Shown piece after piece: positions 9,119 to 19,065 of a stretch of DNA of 64,000 nt (positions are counted from its first letter, which is position 1; every line of letters begins with the position of its first letter). A model generated the notes under the pieces. It did no database searches. It was not told the origin of the DNA and saw only the letters and a program-made list of their open reading frames with translations. This stretch comes from Pseudomonadota bacterium (lineage in GTDB: Bacteria; Pseudomonadota; Gammaproteobacteria; Steroidobacterales; Steroidobacteraceae): contig JAJZDX010000009.1 of assembly GCA_021805865.1 (NCBI GenBank), forward strand, positions 62,001 to 126,000. Direction: 5' to 3'. Position numbers and translations under genes: made by a program.

Positions 9119-10321
9119 ATGCCTGCAACCGAATGTGTCTCGGAGCTTGCTTTCCCCGGGGAAAGAAGACAGACAGACGCATGCGGCGCCCCAGTCGCCC
9201 CGGCCCAGGCGGTGCGACTGCCGACCGGCGGCTCGAGCGCCATCCGCGGCGTGATCGGCCTCATCCGCCAGGTGGCGGTATTTGACTCGACGGTGCTCGT
9301 GCTCGGGGAGTCCGGAACCGGCAAGGAAGTCGCCGCCCGCGCCATTCACGACCTGAGCCCGCGCCGCAACCGGCCGTTTGTGGCCGTCAACTGCGGGGCC
9401 ATTCCGGCCGAGCTCCTGGAGTCGGAGCTGTTCGGTCACGAGAAGGGCTCCTTCACCGGCGCGATCGCGGCCCGCAAGGGGCGCTTCGAGATCGCCGAGG
9501 GCGGCACGCTGTTCCTCGATGAGATCGGCGACATGAGCCCATCGATGCAGGTGAAGCTGCTGCGTGTCCTGCAGGAGCGCGTTTTCGAGCGGGTCGGAAA
9601 CCATGCCTCCGTGCGCTGCAACGTGCGCATCATCGCGGCCACGCACCGGGATCTGGAGGGAGCCATCGAGCGCGGCACGTTCCGCGAGGACCTCTTTCAC
9701 CGTCTGAACGTCTTTCCGATCGAGATGCCCCCGCTGCGCGCCCGGGCCGAGGACCTGCCCGCGCTCGTGCGCGACTTCGTGGTGCGCAACGAGGCCGAGG
9801 GACGCGGCCGGGTGCAGTTCTCCCCGCGCGCGCTCGCGGCGCTGGCGCGCCACCCGTGGTCCGGCAACGTGCGCGAGCTCGGCAATCTCATCGAGCGGCT
9901 CTCCATCCTCGCCGCCGGCGCCGCGGTCGATGTCGTGGATCTGCCGTCGAAGTACCGGCCGCCGCAGGACTGGGAGTTCGAGGAGCCGGCTGCTGCGCAA
10001 GCCTCGATGGAGGCTCCGTGCGCGCCGGAGTCGTGCCTCACCGGGCAGGCGGCGCTTGCGCTGCTCGAGTCCGTCGCGCCGCCCGCCGGGCGCTGCGAGG
10101 CCGCGGACGATCAGATTCCCACGCTGCCGCCCGAAGGGCTCGATCTGCGCGAGCACCTGCAGACGATCGAGCGCGCGCTGGTCCAACAGGCGCTCGCGCG
10201 CGCCAATGGAGTCGTGGCGCAAGCGGCCCGTCTGCTGAGTCTGCGCCGCACGACCCTCGTGGAGAGGCTGCGCAAGCTCGACCTCATCGACGCGATGAGC
10301 GGGAGCGCGACGGAAGTTTGA
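9119..10321 (+). CDS. FleQ-like sigma-54 activator without receiver domain
   Basis: This 400-residue protein is a bacterial enhancer-binding protein. An AAA+ domain spans about 35-275 (Walker A GESGTGKE near 62-69, GSFTGA loop, Walker [11 protein letters not shown], arginine-finger region [14 protein letters not shown]), then a linker and a C-terminal Fis-type HTH ([27 protein letters not shown]). The RRTTLVE helix is typical of FleQ/FlrA, the flagellar master regulator. FleQ proteins are nearer 490 residues and carry an N-terminal receiver-like domain; here fewer than 40 residues precede the AAA+ domain. The sigma-54 contact loop has Ser in place of Ala (GSFTGA). The start is uncertain; the ATG at 9119 is the last one before the AAA+ domain. 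Confidence 0.85.
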   Translation: MPATECVSELAFPGERRQTDACGAPVAPAQAVRLPTGGSSAIRGVIGLIRQVAVFDSTVLVLGESGTGKEVAARAIHDLSPRRNRPFVAVNCGAIPAELLESELFGHEKGSFTGAIAARKGRFEIAEGGTLFLDEIGDMSPSMQVKLLRVLQERVFERVGNHASVRCNVRIIAATHRDLEGAIERGTFREDLFHRLNVFPIEMPPLRARAEDLPALVRDFVVRNEAEGRGRVQFSPRALAALARHPWSGNVRELGNLIERLSILAAGAAVDVVDLPSKYRPPQDWEFEEPAAAQASMEAPCAPESCLTGQAALALLESVAPPAGRCEAADDQIPTLPPEGLDLREHLQTIERALVQQALARANGVVAQAARLLSLRRTTLVERLRKLDLIDAMSGSATEV

Positions 10322-10385
10322 CGGCGCAAGGCGCGTGGCCGGCCGCGCCCGTGATCCCCGTCACGTTTTGCAGCCGGTTGCCGCC

Positions 10386-10401
10386 CGGCACGGCATTTGC
10401 A
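10386..10401 (+). promoter_or_regulatory. Sigma-54 promoter of the FleR-like gene / fliEFGHIJK
   Basis: The sequence CGGCACG, four bases, TTGCA matches the sigma-54 -24/-12 consensus with one mismatch (first T) and exact GG-to-GC spacing. The start site would be near 10412, giving a 30-nt leader containing the GGAGGGG ribosome site at 10431-10437. Placement between two activators suggests that the upstream FleQ-like protein turns on the downstream one. Confidence 0.82.
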
Positions 10402-10441
10402 TTCCTCCCCCGTGAAGCATCCCGGAGTTTGGAGGGGAGCG

Positions 10442-11557
10442 ATGCCAGAGAATCAAGATCCAGTGACTCACCGAGACAGCGCCGCGCACGGCGGGCCGGA
10501 GCCGGTGGCCTGCGCCACCCACTCGCAGCGCCTCCTCGAGCTTGCCCGTCGCGTGGCGGTCACCGACTGCACGGTGCTCATCTGCGGCGAATCCGGCACG
10601 GGCAAGGAGGTCCTTTCCCGCTACGTTCACCGCCGTTCGCAACGCGCCAAGGGACCGTTCGTCGCCGTCAATTGCGCGGCGATTCCCGAGAACATGCTCG
10701 AGGCGATGCTGTTCGGCTACGAGCGTGGCAGCTTCACCGGCGCGCACGCCGCTCACCCGGGCAAATTCGAGCAGGCGCAGGGCGGCACGCTGCTGCTCGA
10801 TGAGGTGAGCGAGATGCCGCTCGGCCCGCAGGCGAAACTGCTGCGCGTGCTGCAGGAGAGGGAGGTCGAGCGTCTCGGCGGCCGCGATCCCATCAGCCTG
10901 AACGTGCGCGTCGTCGCGACCACCAACCGCAGGCTGCGCGAAGAGGTGGTCTGCGGGCGCTTCCGCGAGGATCTGTATTACCGCCTGAACGTGTTTCCAC
11001 TCGCCATCGCGCCGCTGCGGCAGCGACGCGACGACGTGTTGCCGCTTGCCATGCAATTGTTGACCGCCCATTGCCGGCCCGGCACGAGCATCCCGGCGCT
11101 GAGCGCCGAAGGGGCGCACCGGCTGCTCACCTACCCCTGGCCCGGCAACGTGCGCGAGCTCGACAACCTGCTGCAGCGGGCGCTCATCCTGGCCAATGGC
11201 CCGGTGATCGGCCCCGAGCACATCCTGTTCGAAGCCGCGAACGGCGCCCCCGCCGGCGAGCCGCACCGCCTCGAGCGGGGCCCGACACCCGCCGGTCAGT
11301 CATGGGGATTTGAGGGCGGCCGGGCGGGGCAAGCCTGTGCGCTTGATTCCGCCGCGACCTCTTCGCACGCGATCTCATCGGTCGGCTCGCTCGCCGGCTC
11401 GCTCATCCAGGCCGAGCGCGATCTCATCCTCGATGCGCTCAAGTGCGGCCAGGGCAGCCGTCGCGAGGCGGCCGAGAGGCTCGGCATCAGTCCGCGCACA
11501 TTGCGCTACAAGCTCGCACGCCTGCGTGAGGCGGGCGTCGAAGTGCCGGCGGGCTGA
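10442..11557 (+). CDS. FleR-like sigma-54 activator without receiver domain
   Basis: This 371-residue enhancer-binding protein has an AAA+ domain (GESGTGKE near 55-62, GSFTGA loop, [22 protein letters not shown]) and a C-terminal HTH ([28 protein letters not shown]) closely resembling FleR/FlrC, the class III flagellar activator. FleR/FlrC normally carry a receiver domain phosphorylated by FleS/FlrB. Here only about 35 residues precede the AAA+ domain, and no histidine kinase is adjacent. Activity is therefore probably not phosphorelay-controlled. A strong ribosome site (GGAGGGG) fixes the ATG at 10442. fliE follows after 10 bp. Confidence 0.88.
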   Translation: MPENQDPVTHRDSAAHGGPEPVACATHSQRLLELARRVAVTDCTVLICGESGTGKEVLSRYVHRRSQRAKGPFVAVNCAAIPENMLEAMLFGYERGSFTGAHAAHPGKFEQAQGGTLLLDEVSEMPLGPQAKLLRVLQEREVERLGGRDPISLNVRVVATTNRRLREEVVCGRFREDLYYRLNVFPLAIAPLRQRRDDVLPLAMQLLTAHCRPGTSIPALSAEGAHRLLTYPWPGNVRELDNLLQRALILANGPVIGPEHILFEAANGAPAGEPHRLERGPTPAGQSWGFEGGRAGQACALDSAATSSHAISSVGSLAGSLIQAERDLILDALKCGQGSRREAAERLGISPRTLRYKLARLREAGVEVPAG

Positions 11558-11567
11558 GGCGGGTCCC

Positions 11568-11930
11568 ATGAGTCAGATGGCCATCGATCAGGTGCTGGCA
11601 CAGATCCGCTCGCTCTCGGCGCAGACGCGCCTCGATGCGCCCCGGCCGCCCGGGGCGCCGAGCATCGGCGCCCCGGGCGTGCGGGGCGGGACCCCGAACA
11701 GCGCGCCGAGCGAGTTCGCCTCGCTGTTGAAGCGGGGAATCGACGCGGTGAACAGGAGCGAGCAGCGCGCCAACACGTTGGCGGATGCCTTTTCGCGGGG
11801 CACTCCGGGCGTATCGCTGCCGCAGGTGATGGTGCAGATGGACAAGGCGAGCGTGTCCTTTCAGGCCCTCACCGAGGTGCGCAACCGCCTCATCACCGCC
11901 TACCAAGACATCATGAACATGCAGATGTAG
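11568..11930 (+). CDS. fliE: FliE, basal body MS ring-rod junction protein
   Basis: FliE links the MS ring to the rod and is exported early. The 120-residue product has a low-complexity N-terminus (rich in P, G and A) and the conserved C-terminal half SFQALTEVRNRLITAYQDIMNMQM. The ATG at 11568 is just after the FleR-like stop, so fliE is likely transcribed with the regulator. I found no separate sigma-54 site directly before it. Confidence 0.94.
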   Translation: MSQMAIDQVLAQIRSLSAQTRLDAPRPPGAPSIGAPGVRGGTPNSAPSEFASLLKRGIDAVNRSEQRANTLADAFSRGTPGVSLPQVMVQMDKASVSFQALTEVRNRLITAYQDIMNMQM

Positions 11931-11939
11931 TGAATCCAC

Positions 11940-13655
11940 ATGGCCGCTGAATCCACCGCCCTGCCGGCGATGCCGGCACTGCCCGCGAGCCTGCGTCCCC
12001 TGCTGCTGCTGGTCGGCATCGCCGCGGCGGTGGCAGCCGGTGTCTGGATCGTGCTGTGGTCGCGAGGCCCGACCTACAGCCTCCTTTACGCCAATCTCTC
12101 CCCGCAGCAGGAGTCCCAGGTCGTGCAGGCGCTGCAGGGGGCGCAGATACCCTACCGGCTCGATCCGGCGACCAATGGGGTCGAGGTGCCCGCCCAGCAG
12201 CTCGATGCGGCGCGGCTGAAGCTCGCCGGCCAGGGCGTCGCCGGCGGCGACAGCTTCGCCGAGTTCGACAAGGGCTCGGGCTTCGGGGTGAGCCAGTTCA
12301 TAGAGAACATCCGCTACCAGCATGTGCTCGAGTCGGAGCTGGCGCACACCATCGCGAGCCTGCAGCAGGTGGCCTCCGCGCGCGTGAACCTCGCCGTGCC
12401 GCGCCAGTCCGTGTTCATCAGTGATCAGACTCCCGCCAGCGCCTCGGTGTTCGTGCAGCTGCGCGACGGCAGCGCGCTCGGGCCGGAGGAAGTCCAGGCG
12501 ATCGTCAACCTGGTCGCCTCGAGCGTGCCGAACCTCTCGGCCTCGCACGTCACGGTGGTGGACCAGAACGGCCAGCTGCTCTCGAGCCCGCAGGGTGCCA
12601 GCCCGTATGCGCTCGATGAGCGGAATTTCAACATGGTGCATCGTCTGGAAAGCGAAGACCGGCGGCGCATCGTGGCGCTGCTCACCCCCCTGGTCGGTCC
12701 CGGTCTGGTGCATGCGGATGTGGTCGCGGCGCTCAACACGGACTTGAGCGAGCAGGCGCGGGAGCTCTACAAGCCCGGCAGCCAGATCGTGCGCAGCGAG
12801 CAGATCTCCGAGCAGAGCGCCGGCGGCGGCCCCGGTGGGGTGCCGGGCTCGCTCTCGAACGAGCCGCCCACGCCGGGCACCCTCGCTGCGCCCGCGGCCG
12901 CCAAGCCGCCGGCCTCGCGCAGCGGCTCGGGCGCCACCTCCTCCAAGGCCAAGGCGGCTTCCGCCTCGCAAAGCGCAACGACCGCCTCCCGCGCAAGCGG
13001 CGTGAAAGGCCCGGTGGAGCCGGTGGGAGCGCCCGGAGGCGCCGGCCACATGCTCTCGAGCAACATCACGCGCAATTACGAGATCGACCGTACGCTCGAT
13101 TACTCCCGCCAGCCGCCGGGTCAGATCCGCCGCCTCAGCGTCGCGGTGCTCATCGGCTATCGCCCGGTCAAGGGCGCCAACGGCAAGGTCACCGAGGTGC
13201 CGCTGTCGGCGCAGGAGCTCGCCCGCGTCACCCAGCTCGTGAAGGATGCGGTGGGGTTCGATCCTGCCAGGGGCGACAGCGTGAGCGTGGTCAACGAGCC
13301 GCTCAATCTGCCGGCGGCGGCCGCCGCCGGCGGACGATACGTGGGGCCCTCGTTGTGGCAGCGGCCGATTTTCTGGAGCCTGGTCAAGATCGTCGCCGGC
13401 CTGATCGCGGTGCTGGCGCTCGTGCTGGTCGTGTTGCGTCCGATGGTGCGGATGCTCCTGACGCCCGCCGCGCACGCGCTGGCGGCGCCGGCGCAGCTTG
13501 CGATGCAGACGGAAGGGGCGCCGCAGGCGCAGAAGGAGGCGGTGGTCAACGCGCTCTCGCACGAGCAGCAGCTCGCGAACGCGCGCGCTCTGGTGAGCCA
13601 GGATCCGAAGCGGGTCGCACAGATGGTGCGCGGCTGGGTGGGCAACGATGAATGA
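11940..13655 (+). CDS. fliF: FliF, MS ring protein
   Basis: FliF forms the membrane/supramembrane ring on which the flagellum is built. The 571 residues show an N-terminal transmembrane helix near 19-39, ring-building motifs and a C-terminal transmembrane helix near 478-500. A cytoplasmic tail binds FliG. A long Ala/Ser/Pro-rich insert lies around 290-365. The gene overlaps fliG by 8 bp. The start ATG at 11940 lies 9 bp after fliE. Confidence 0.96.
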   Translation: MAAESTALPAMPALPASLRPLLLLVGIAAAVAAGVWIVLWSRGPTYSLLYANLSPQQESQVVQALQGAQIPYRLDPATNGVEVPAQQLDAARLKLAGQGVAGGDSFAEFDKGSGFGVSQFIENIRYQHVLESELAHTIASLQQVASARVNLAVPRQSVFISDQTPASASVFVQLRDGSALGPEEVQAIVNLVASSVPNLSASHVTVVDQNGQLLSSPQGASPYALDERNFNMVHRLESEDRRRIVALLTPLVGPGLVHADVVAALNTDLSEQARELYKPGSQIVRSEQISEQSAGGGPGGVPGSLSNEPPTPGTLAAPAAAKPPASRSGSGATSSKAKAASASQSATTASRASGVKGPVEPVGAPGGAGHMLSSNITRNYEIDRTLDYSRQPPGQIRRLSVAVLIGYRPVKGANGKVTEVPLSAQELARVTQLVKDAVGFDPARGDSVSVVNEPLNLPAAAAAGGRYVGPSLWQRPIFWSLVKIVAGLIAVLALVLVVLRPMVRMLLTPAAHALAAPAQLAMQTEGAPQAQKEAVVNALSHEQQLANARALVSQDPKRVAQMVRGWVGNDE

Positions 13656-14661
13656 CCGCAGCAAGGCGGTCTCCCGCAACGGCACCGAGCGCGCGGCCAT
13701 CCTGCTGCTCACGCTGGGGGAGACCGAGGCGGCCCAGGTGCTCAAGCACATGGGCGCCAAGGAGGTGCAGCGCATCGGCGCGGCCATGGCCAAGCTCACC
13801 AACGTCTCGAAGGAGGAGGTGCAAGGTGTCATCTCCGAGTTTCACACCACGGTCGAAAGTCAGACTTCCGTCGGCGTGGGCGCGGACGAGTTTCTGCGCA
13901 AGGTGCTGGTTGATGCGCTCGGGAGCGACAAGGCCGAGAGCATCATCGACCGGATCAACATCGGGCGCGGCACCAAGGGTCTCGAGGCCCTCAAGTGGAT
14001 GGACCCGCGTGCCGTGGCCGAGCTGATCCGCCTCGAGCATCCGCAGATCATCGCCATCGTGCTCGCCTATCTCGATGCGGACCAGGCGGCCGAGGTGCTG
14101 CAGCTGCTGACGATGTCGGTGCGCTCCGACGTCATCGCGCGCATCGCGCTGCTCGATGGAGTGCAGCCAAGCGCGCTGAGCGAGCTCGACGAGATCATGG
14201 AGAGGCAGTTCGCCGGCAAGTCCACCGGCAAGACTTCCGTGCTGGGCGGGGCGAAGGCCGCCGCCAATATCATCAACTTCCTCGATCCCAGCCAGGAAAG
14301 CGCCCTCATGGAGCAGGTTGCCAAGAGCGACGAGGCGCTTGCCGCGCGCATCGAGGAGCTGGTGTTCGTGTTCGATAACCTGCTCGATCTCGATGATCGC
14401 GGCATGCAGGAGCTGCTGCGCAACGTGCAGTCGGATCAGCTGCTGCTCGCCTTGAAGGGCGCCGATGAGGGGATGAAGGAGAAGATCTTCAAGAACATGT
14501 CGCAGCGGGCCGGCGAGACGCTCAAGGAGGACCTGGAGGCGAAGGGGCCGGTGAGAGTCTCCGAGGTGGAGAACGCGCAGAAGGAGATCCTCAAGATCGC
14601 GCGCAAGCTCGCCGAGAGCGGCGCAATCGCCCTCGGGGGCAAGGGGGATCAGTATGTTTGA
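13648..14661 (+). CDS. fliG: FliG, flagellar motor switch protein
   Basis: FliG is the torque-generating C-ring protein. Its 337 residues cover the N-terminal FliF-binding domain, the middle armadillo domain (LDPSQESALMEQVAKSDEALA) and the C-terminal domain with the charged helix that meets the stator (DLEAKGPVRVSEVENAQKEIL). It overlaps fliF and fliH by 8 bp each. Confidence 0.97.
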   Translation: MNDRSKAVSRNGTERAAILLLTLGETEAAQVLKHMGAKEVQRIGAAMAKLTNVSKEEVQGVISEFHTTVESQTSVGVGADEFLRKVLVDALGSDKAESIIDRINIGRGTKGLEALKWMDPRAVAELIRLEHPQIIAIVLAYLDADQAAEVLQLLTMSVRSDVIARIALLDGVQPSALSELDEIMERQFAGKSTGKTSVLGGAKAAANIINFLDPSQESALMEQVAKSDEALAARIEELVFVFDNLLDLDDRGMQELLRNVQSDQLLLALKGADEGMKEKIFKNMSQRAGETLKEDLEAKGPVRVSEVENAQKEILKIARKLAESGAIALGGKGDQYV

Positions 14662-15391
14662 GGTACGGCAGGGTCCCGCGGAATCCACCGAGGCCATGGC
14701 GCGGGCCGCCCGTGCCAGCAAGCCTTCCGGCCCGGACGTCGTGTCCGGGCGCACATCGGGCCGCGACTCGCCCACGGTGGTCGAGCGCTGGCGGTTGCCG
14801 GAGGTCGAGGGTCCTGTCGTGGGACTGAGCGATGCGCGGCGGCGCCAGGAGCTCGAGGCGCTCGCGGCGCTCAAGGCGCAGCAGCAGGCCGAGACCCGCG
14901 GGTACGAGGCGGGGCTCGCCCGCGCACAGGCCGAGATGCATCCGCGCATCGCGGCGCTCGATGAGCGGGTCAGGCGCCTCGATGAGGTGCTCGGGCTCCT
15001 GGCCCGGCCTCTGGCGCAACTCGATGCCGAGGTGGAGCGGGATCTGGTGCAATTGGCGCTCGCGGTCGGCAAACAGCTTGCCCGCCGCGAGCTCACCGTC
15101 GATCCGGCGCAGGTGATCGCCATCGTGCGAGAGGCGCTCGCGCAGCTGCCGGCCGCGGCCCGCGAGGTGAGGGTACAGCTGCATCCGGAGGATGCCGCGA
15201 CGGTGCGTGAGCGCTTGAGCGCCTCCGCTGAGCGGGTCTGGACCGTGATCGAGGACCCGACGCTCTCGCGCGGCGGCTGTCTGGTGCAGAGCGAGTCCTC
15301 ACGCATCGATGCACGCTTCGAGAGCCGCGTTGCCACCATCGCCGCCGGCGCGCTGGGCGATGAGCGCAGCGCCGCGAGGCAGGCGCCATGA
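14654..15391 (+). CDS. fliH: FliH, export ATPase regulator
   Basis: FliH binds and regulates the FliI ATPase and brings it to the C ring and export gate. The 245-residue product has a charged, coiled-coil-prone middle ([29 protein letters not shown]) with GxxxG-like spacing, then a C-terminal FliH/HrpE domain ([21 protein letters not shown]). It overlaps fliG by 8 bp and fliI by 4 bp. Confidence 0.94.
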   Translation: MFEVRQGPAESTEAMARAARASKPSGPDVVSGRTSGRDSPTVVERWRLPEVEGPVVGLSDARRRQELEALAALKAQQQAETRGYEAGLARAQAEMHPRIAALDERVRRLDEVLGLLARPLAQLDAEVERDLVQLALAVGKQLARRELTVDPAQVIAIVREALAQLPAAAREVRVQLHPEDAATVRERLSASAERVWTVIEDPTLSRGGCLVQSESSRIDARFESRVATIAAGALGDERSAARQAP

Positions 15392-16746
15392 GTCCGGTCG
15401 ATTTGCGGCGCACGGCGCGCTGGAGCGAGAGTCTGCGGCGCAGCCGCCTCGCCGTGGAGCAGGCCGCGCCGCCGGCCGTGGAGGGCTCGCTGACGCGCAT
15501 GATCGGCCTGACGCTCGAAGCGGCCGGTTGTCAGGCCGCGGTCGGCGACTACTGCGACGTCATCGCCGGCGACGGCTCGCGGATCGAATCGGAGGTCGTG
15601 GGATTCTCGGGCGACAGGCTGTTCCTGATGCCCTCGGGCGATGCGCACGGCCTGGGGCCGAACGCGCGGGTCATTCCGCGCCAGCGCGCCGGCAGCGTGC
15701 GCGTCGGCCCCGAGCTGCTCGGCCGGATCATCGACGGCGGCGCGCAGCCGCTGGATGGCTTCGGTCCCCTCTCGTGCGCCGCGACCGTGCGCCTGACCGG
15801 CAGACCCATCAATCCGCTCGCCCGCCAGCCGATCAGCGAGCCGCTCGATGTCGGGATTCGCGCGATCAACGCGTTGGCGACGGTGGGCCGCGGGCAGCGC
15901 GTCGGATTGTTCGCCGGCAGCGGTGTCGGCAAGAGCGTGCTGCTCGGCATGATGGCCCGCTACACGAGCGCGCAGGTCATCGTGGTGGGACTGATCGGCG
16001 AGCGCGGGCGCGAAGTGAAGGAGTTCGTCGAGCGCATTCTCGGGCCCGAGGACCGCACCCGGGCGGTGGTCGTCGCCGCTCCGGCGGACGCCCCGCCGCT
16101 GATGCGCCTGCACGGAGCGTGGCTCGCCACCGCCATCGCCGAGTACTTCCGCGACCAGGGCGCGAGCGTGCTGTTGCTGATGGACTCCCTCACGCGCTTC
16201 GCGCAGGCGCAGCGCGAGATCTCCCTGGCGATCGGCGAGGCGCCGGCCACCAAGGGCTATCCGCCCTCGGTGTTTGCGCGGCTGCCGCAGCTGGTCGAGC
16301 GCGCGGGCAACGGCGCCGAAGGGGCGGGCTCCATCACCGCCTTCTACACCGTGTTGACCGAAGGCGACGATCACAACGATCCGATCGCCGATGCCGCCCG
16401 CGCCATCCTCGACGGGCACGTGGTGCTCTCGCGCCGGATCGCGGAAAGCGGCCAATATCCGGCCATCGACATCGAGGCCTCCGTCAGCCGCGCGATGCAC
16501 GAGATCGCCTCACCGGAGCATTTTGCGCGGGCGCGGCAATTCCGCCAGACCCTCTCCACGTATCAGCAGCACCGCGATCTGATCGCCATCGGCGCTTATC
16601 AGAAGGGCAACGACCCGCGGGTCGATCAGGCGATCGAGCGCTGGCCGCGCATGCAGCGCTTCCTGCAGCAGGACATGCGCGAGAGGGTCGACCTCCACTC
16701 GAGTCTCGCGGCTCTCCAAGAGGTGCTCACCGGTAGCGAAGCATGA
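15388..16746 (+). CDS. fliI: FliI, flagellar export ATPase
   Basis: FliI is the F1-beta-like ATPase of the flagellar export apparatus. The 452 residues include Walker A GSGVGKS near 175-181, the [12 protein letters not shown] block and the conserved [21 protein letters not shown] segment. Length is typical. ATGA overlaps join it to fliH upstream and fliJ downstream. Confidence 0.97.
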   Translation: MSPVDLRRTARWSESLRRSRLAVEQAAPPAVEGSLTRMIGLTLEAAGCQAAVGDYCDVIAGDGSRIESEVVGFSGDRLFLMPSGDAHGLGPNARVIPRQRAGSVRVGPELLGRIIDGGAQPLDGFGPLSCAATVRLTGRPINPLARQPISEPLDVGIRAINALATVGRGQRVGLFAGSGVGKSVLLGMMARYTSAQVIVVGLIGERGREVKEFVERILGPEDRTRAVVVAAPADAPPLMRLHGAWLATAIAEYFRDQGASVLLLMDSLTRFAQAQREISLAIGEAPATKGYPPSVFARLPQLVERAGNGAEGAGSITAFYTVLTEGDDHNDPIADAARAILDGHVVLSRRIAESGQYPAIDIEASVSRAMHEIASPEHFARARQFRQTLSTYQQHRDLIAIGAYQKGNDPRVDQAIERWPRMQRFLQQDMRERVDLHSSLAALQEVLTGSEA

Positions 16747-17198
16747 AGAAAACCCAGCGGATCGATATGGTGCGGCGCGCGGTCGATGAGTTCGAGCGGC
16801 GCAAGGCCGAAGCGCTCGCCCGGTGCGAACAGCGCGTCCTCGAAGCCGAGAGCCGGTTCGGGGAGCTCGAGCGCTACCGCGCGGCCTATGTGCAGGACTT
16901 CAACCGGCGCGCTCAGGCCGGTCTTGACGGCGCCGGCGTGCGCGAATACCAGGTCTTCCTCGGCCGGCTCGAGGAGGCGCTGCGCCATCAGGATCAGATC
17001 GTGGCCCAGGTGCGCTCGCAGCGCAGCGTCGAGCTCGAGAGCTGGCGTCTTGCCGCCCGCCGCGCCGCCGCGGTCGACACCCTGGCCGAGCACTGGCGGG
17101 CCGAGGAGCGGCGCACCGAGGACAAACGCGAGCAGCACGAGACCGACGAGCGCTCGCAGCAGATCTGGAGCCGAAGGAGTCATATCCGTGTCACTTGA
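16743..17198 (+). CDS. fliJ: FliJ, export chaperone/escort protein
   Basis: FliJ is a coiled-coil protein that stimulates the FliI-FliH complex and recycles export chaperones. The 151 residues are highly charged and helical throughout (for example [22 protein letters not shown]), as expected. It overlaps fliI by 4 bp and fliK by 11 bp. Sequence conservation in this family is low, so position is part of the evidence. Confidence 0.9.
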   Translation: MKKTQRIDMVRRAVDEFERRKAEALARCEQRVLEAESRFGELERYRAAYVQDFNRRAQAGLDGAGVREYQVFLGRLEEALRHQDQIVAQVRSQRSVELESWRLAARRAAAVDTLAEHWRAEERRTEDKREQHETDERSQQIWSRRSHIRVT

Positions 17199-18369
17199 GT
17201 CGATGCTCTTCCGCGCGGCGCCCGCCGCGCCCGCCGCGCCCAGCGCGCCGGCGCCGCCGCCGCCGGCCGGACCGGCCATGGCTGGCGCCAGCCGCTCCGG
17301 CGGGCATTCCCTCCCCGGCGCCGCTGCCCGCATGCCCGAATCCGCCTCTTCCGCGGCTCCCCCCGGGCAGAGCGCGCAGAACCCCCCGGCATCGCGCTCC
17401 GCCCGGCCCGAGACCGGACGCTCCACGGGCCGCAAATCCGCCACGGAGCAGGGCCGCGCTGCGTCCAAGGCTGCCCGCGCTGCGGGCGGCCCCGGCTCGA
17501 AACCTCAGGCGGGGGAGACGAGCGGGAGTTTCTCCCAGGCCCTGGCGCAGTCACAGGCCGCTTCCGGGCACGGCGCCGGTGCGGGCCCTGGCGCGGCCCA
17601 CGCTCCCGGCCTATCCCCAGACAGGGCCCTCCTGACGGCGGGCAAGTCCGACCCGGTGGGGACTGCTCTGGCGCTCGTCTCGCGGGCTGCGCCCCCCGCG
17701 AGTCCGTCGAGCGGCAGCGGCGCCGGCTCGGGGAATGCGCAGGGCGGGGCGGCCGCCAAGGGTGTCGGGCGCGCCGCCCAGGCGCTGCTTGCGCACGCGG
17801 CCGCGCAGGATCTCAAGACGTCCGGTCCGGCTGCGGGGCCCACCGTCACTTCCACCGGAACGGCCTCGCTCAACGCCGCGGGGGCCCTGAGCGGCGCCCA
17901 GGCAGGTCTCGCAGCCCGCTCCGCGATGCCGACTCACGCCGCGGCGGGCGAGGCCGCCCGGCTGAGCGTGCCTGTTGGAACCGAAGGCTGGACCGAGGAG
18001 CTTGGCGCGCGGCTCACCTGGATGACGCACCAGGGCGTGCAGTCCGCCACGCTGCAACTCTCGCCCGAGCACCTCGGGCCGCTGCAAGTGAGTATCTCGG
18101 TGCAACACGGCGAGGCGAGCGTCTGGTTCGGCGCGGCCCACGCCGACACCCGTCAGGCTCTCGAGCAGGCCATGCCGCAGCTGCGGCAGATGCTCTCGGG
18201 TCAGGGGCTGACATTGACCGACTCGGGTGTGTCGCGCGAGGCCCCCCCGCGGGAGCAGGCGTCGCGCAAGGGCTCGGCCGGGCCCGTCGGCGCCATCACG
18301 GAGGAATCCTCCGGGGGGCCATCGAGCGCCTCGCCGGCGCACCCCGGTTTGGTGGACGCCTACGCCTGA
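17188..18369 (+). CDS. fliK: FliK, hook-length control protein
   Basis: FliK measures hook length and triggers the FlhB specificity switch. The first 260 or so residues are Ala/Pro/Gly/Ser-rich and disordered-looking. The C-terminal Flg_hook domain reads TLQLSPEHLGPLQVSISVQHGEASVWF and ends in a short polar tail. I chose the GTG at 17188 because AGGAG at 17175-17179 sits 8 bp upstream; an in-frame ATG at 17203 is the alternative. The gene has 393 codons and overlaps fliJ. It closes this operon rather than opening the fliL operon. Confidence 0.9.
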   Translation: MSLESMLFRAAPAAPAAPSAPAPPPPAGPAMAGASRSGGHSLPGAAARMPESASSAAPPGQSAQNPPASRSARPETGRSTGRKSATEQGRAASKAARAAGGPGSKPQAGETSGSFSQALAQSQAASGHGAGAGPGAAHAPGLSPDRALLTAGKSDPVGTALALVSRAAPPASPSSGSGAGSGNAQGGAAAKGVGRAAQALLAHAAAQDLKTSGPAAGPTVTSTGTASLNAAGALSGAQAGLAARSAMPTHAAAGEAARLSVPVGTEGWTEELGARLTWMTHQGVQSATLQLSPEHLGPLQVSISVQHGEASVWFGAAHADTRQALEQAMPQLRQMLSGQGLTLTDSGVSREAPPREQASRKGSAGPVGAITEESSGGPSSASPAHPGLVDAYA

Positions 18370-18463
18370 GCGGCCGAGCCGCGCAGCGGCGAACGGCCTC
18401 GAGGGCCGGGGGGGCTGCCGCCACCGCAAGCCCGTGCGGCTCGCCGGTGCGGAAAAATCAGGA

Positions 18464-19033
18464 TCACGGGGCGCGCTGCGGACCGAGCCGGCCGGCGATC
18501 TGGCGTCGGTGGCGGCGGAAGGCAACCCTGGCGATCAGAGCGGCAACGGCGTCCTCGAGGGGCAGAAATCGCACCGTGATGTCCCCCGCGGCGCTCGCCT
18601 CGGTCACCCTTGCGGCAAAGCGCAGCGGCTGAGCGACGCACTCGTGCAGGTGGATTTCCAGCGTTCCCGCGGCTCCGGCCGCGGGCGCCGGCCCTGCGGC
18701 ACGCCAAGCGGCGCCGAGCGCGTTGAAACAGACCGGCACCGGGGCCGGCCGGGGGCGGTTCGCCGCGAGGATCTGTCCGACCAGATCGAGCAGCAGCGTG
18801 AGCTTGCGATCCAGGCGCTGCAATTCCCCCGAGAGAGGCGAGCTCTCGTCCGGCTCGACCCGGCTTTGATCCGTCAGCGCCTCCCAGGTCTGCAGGATCT
18901 GCAGATTGCGCTCCGACAGACTGGCGAGGGCTTGTGGATCCGGGCAGGCCGGCGCAGGCCGCCACAGCACCGGCAGCACATCCTGGAATGCCAGCTCCTC
19001 GTACAGAACGACGGTGTCGGTGGTGTCGGTCAT
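18464..19033 (-). CDS. Probable atypical (tetrameric) PilZ-family protein
   Basis: This 189-residue protein starts at the ATG at 19033 (MTDTTDTVVLYEELAFQDVLP). Its centre (SERNLQILQTWEALT through ELQRLDRKLTLLLDLVGQIL) is a long helical stretch with heptad-like leucines. Its C-terminus has beta-rich PilZ-like sequence (ITVRFLPLEDAVAALIARVAFRRHRRQ). This resembles the tetrameric PilZ family known from Xanthomonas XC_6012. The canonical c-di-GMP motif RxxxR is not evident, which is usual for that family. Convergent to fliK at the edge of the flagellar cluster, it may affect motility, but that is inference. Confidence 0.6.
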   Translation of the reverse strand: MTDTTDTVVLYEELAFQDVLPVLWRPAPACPDPQALASLSERNLQILQTWEALTDQSRVEPDESSPLSGELQRLDRKLTLLLDLVGQILAANRPRPAPVPVCFNALGAAWRAAGPAPAAGAAGTLEIHLHECVAQPLRFAARVTEASAAGDITVRFLPLEDAVAALIARVAFRRHRRQIAGRLGPQRAP

Positions 19034-19065
19034 GTGCTCGTCGCTGCCCGGGGCGGAGTGCGCTC

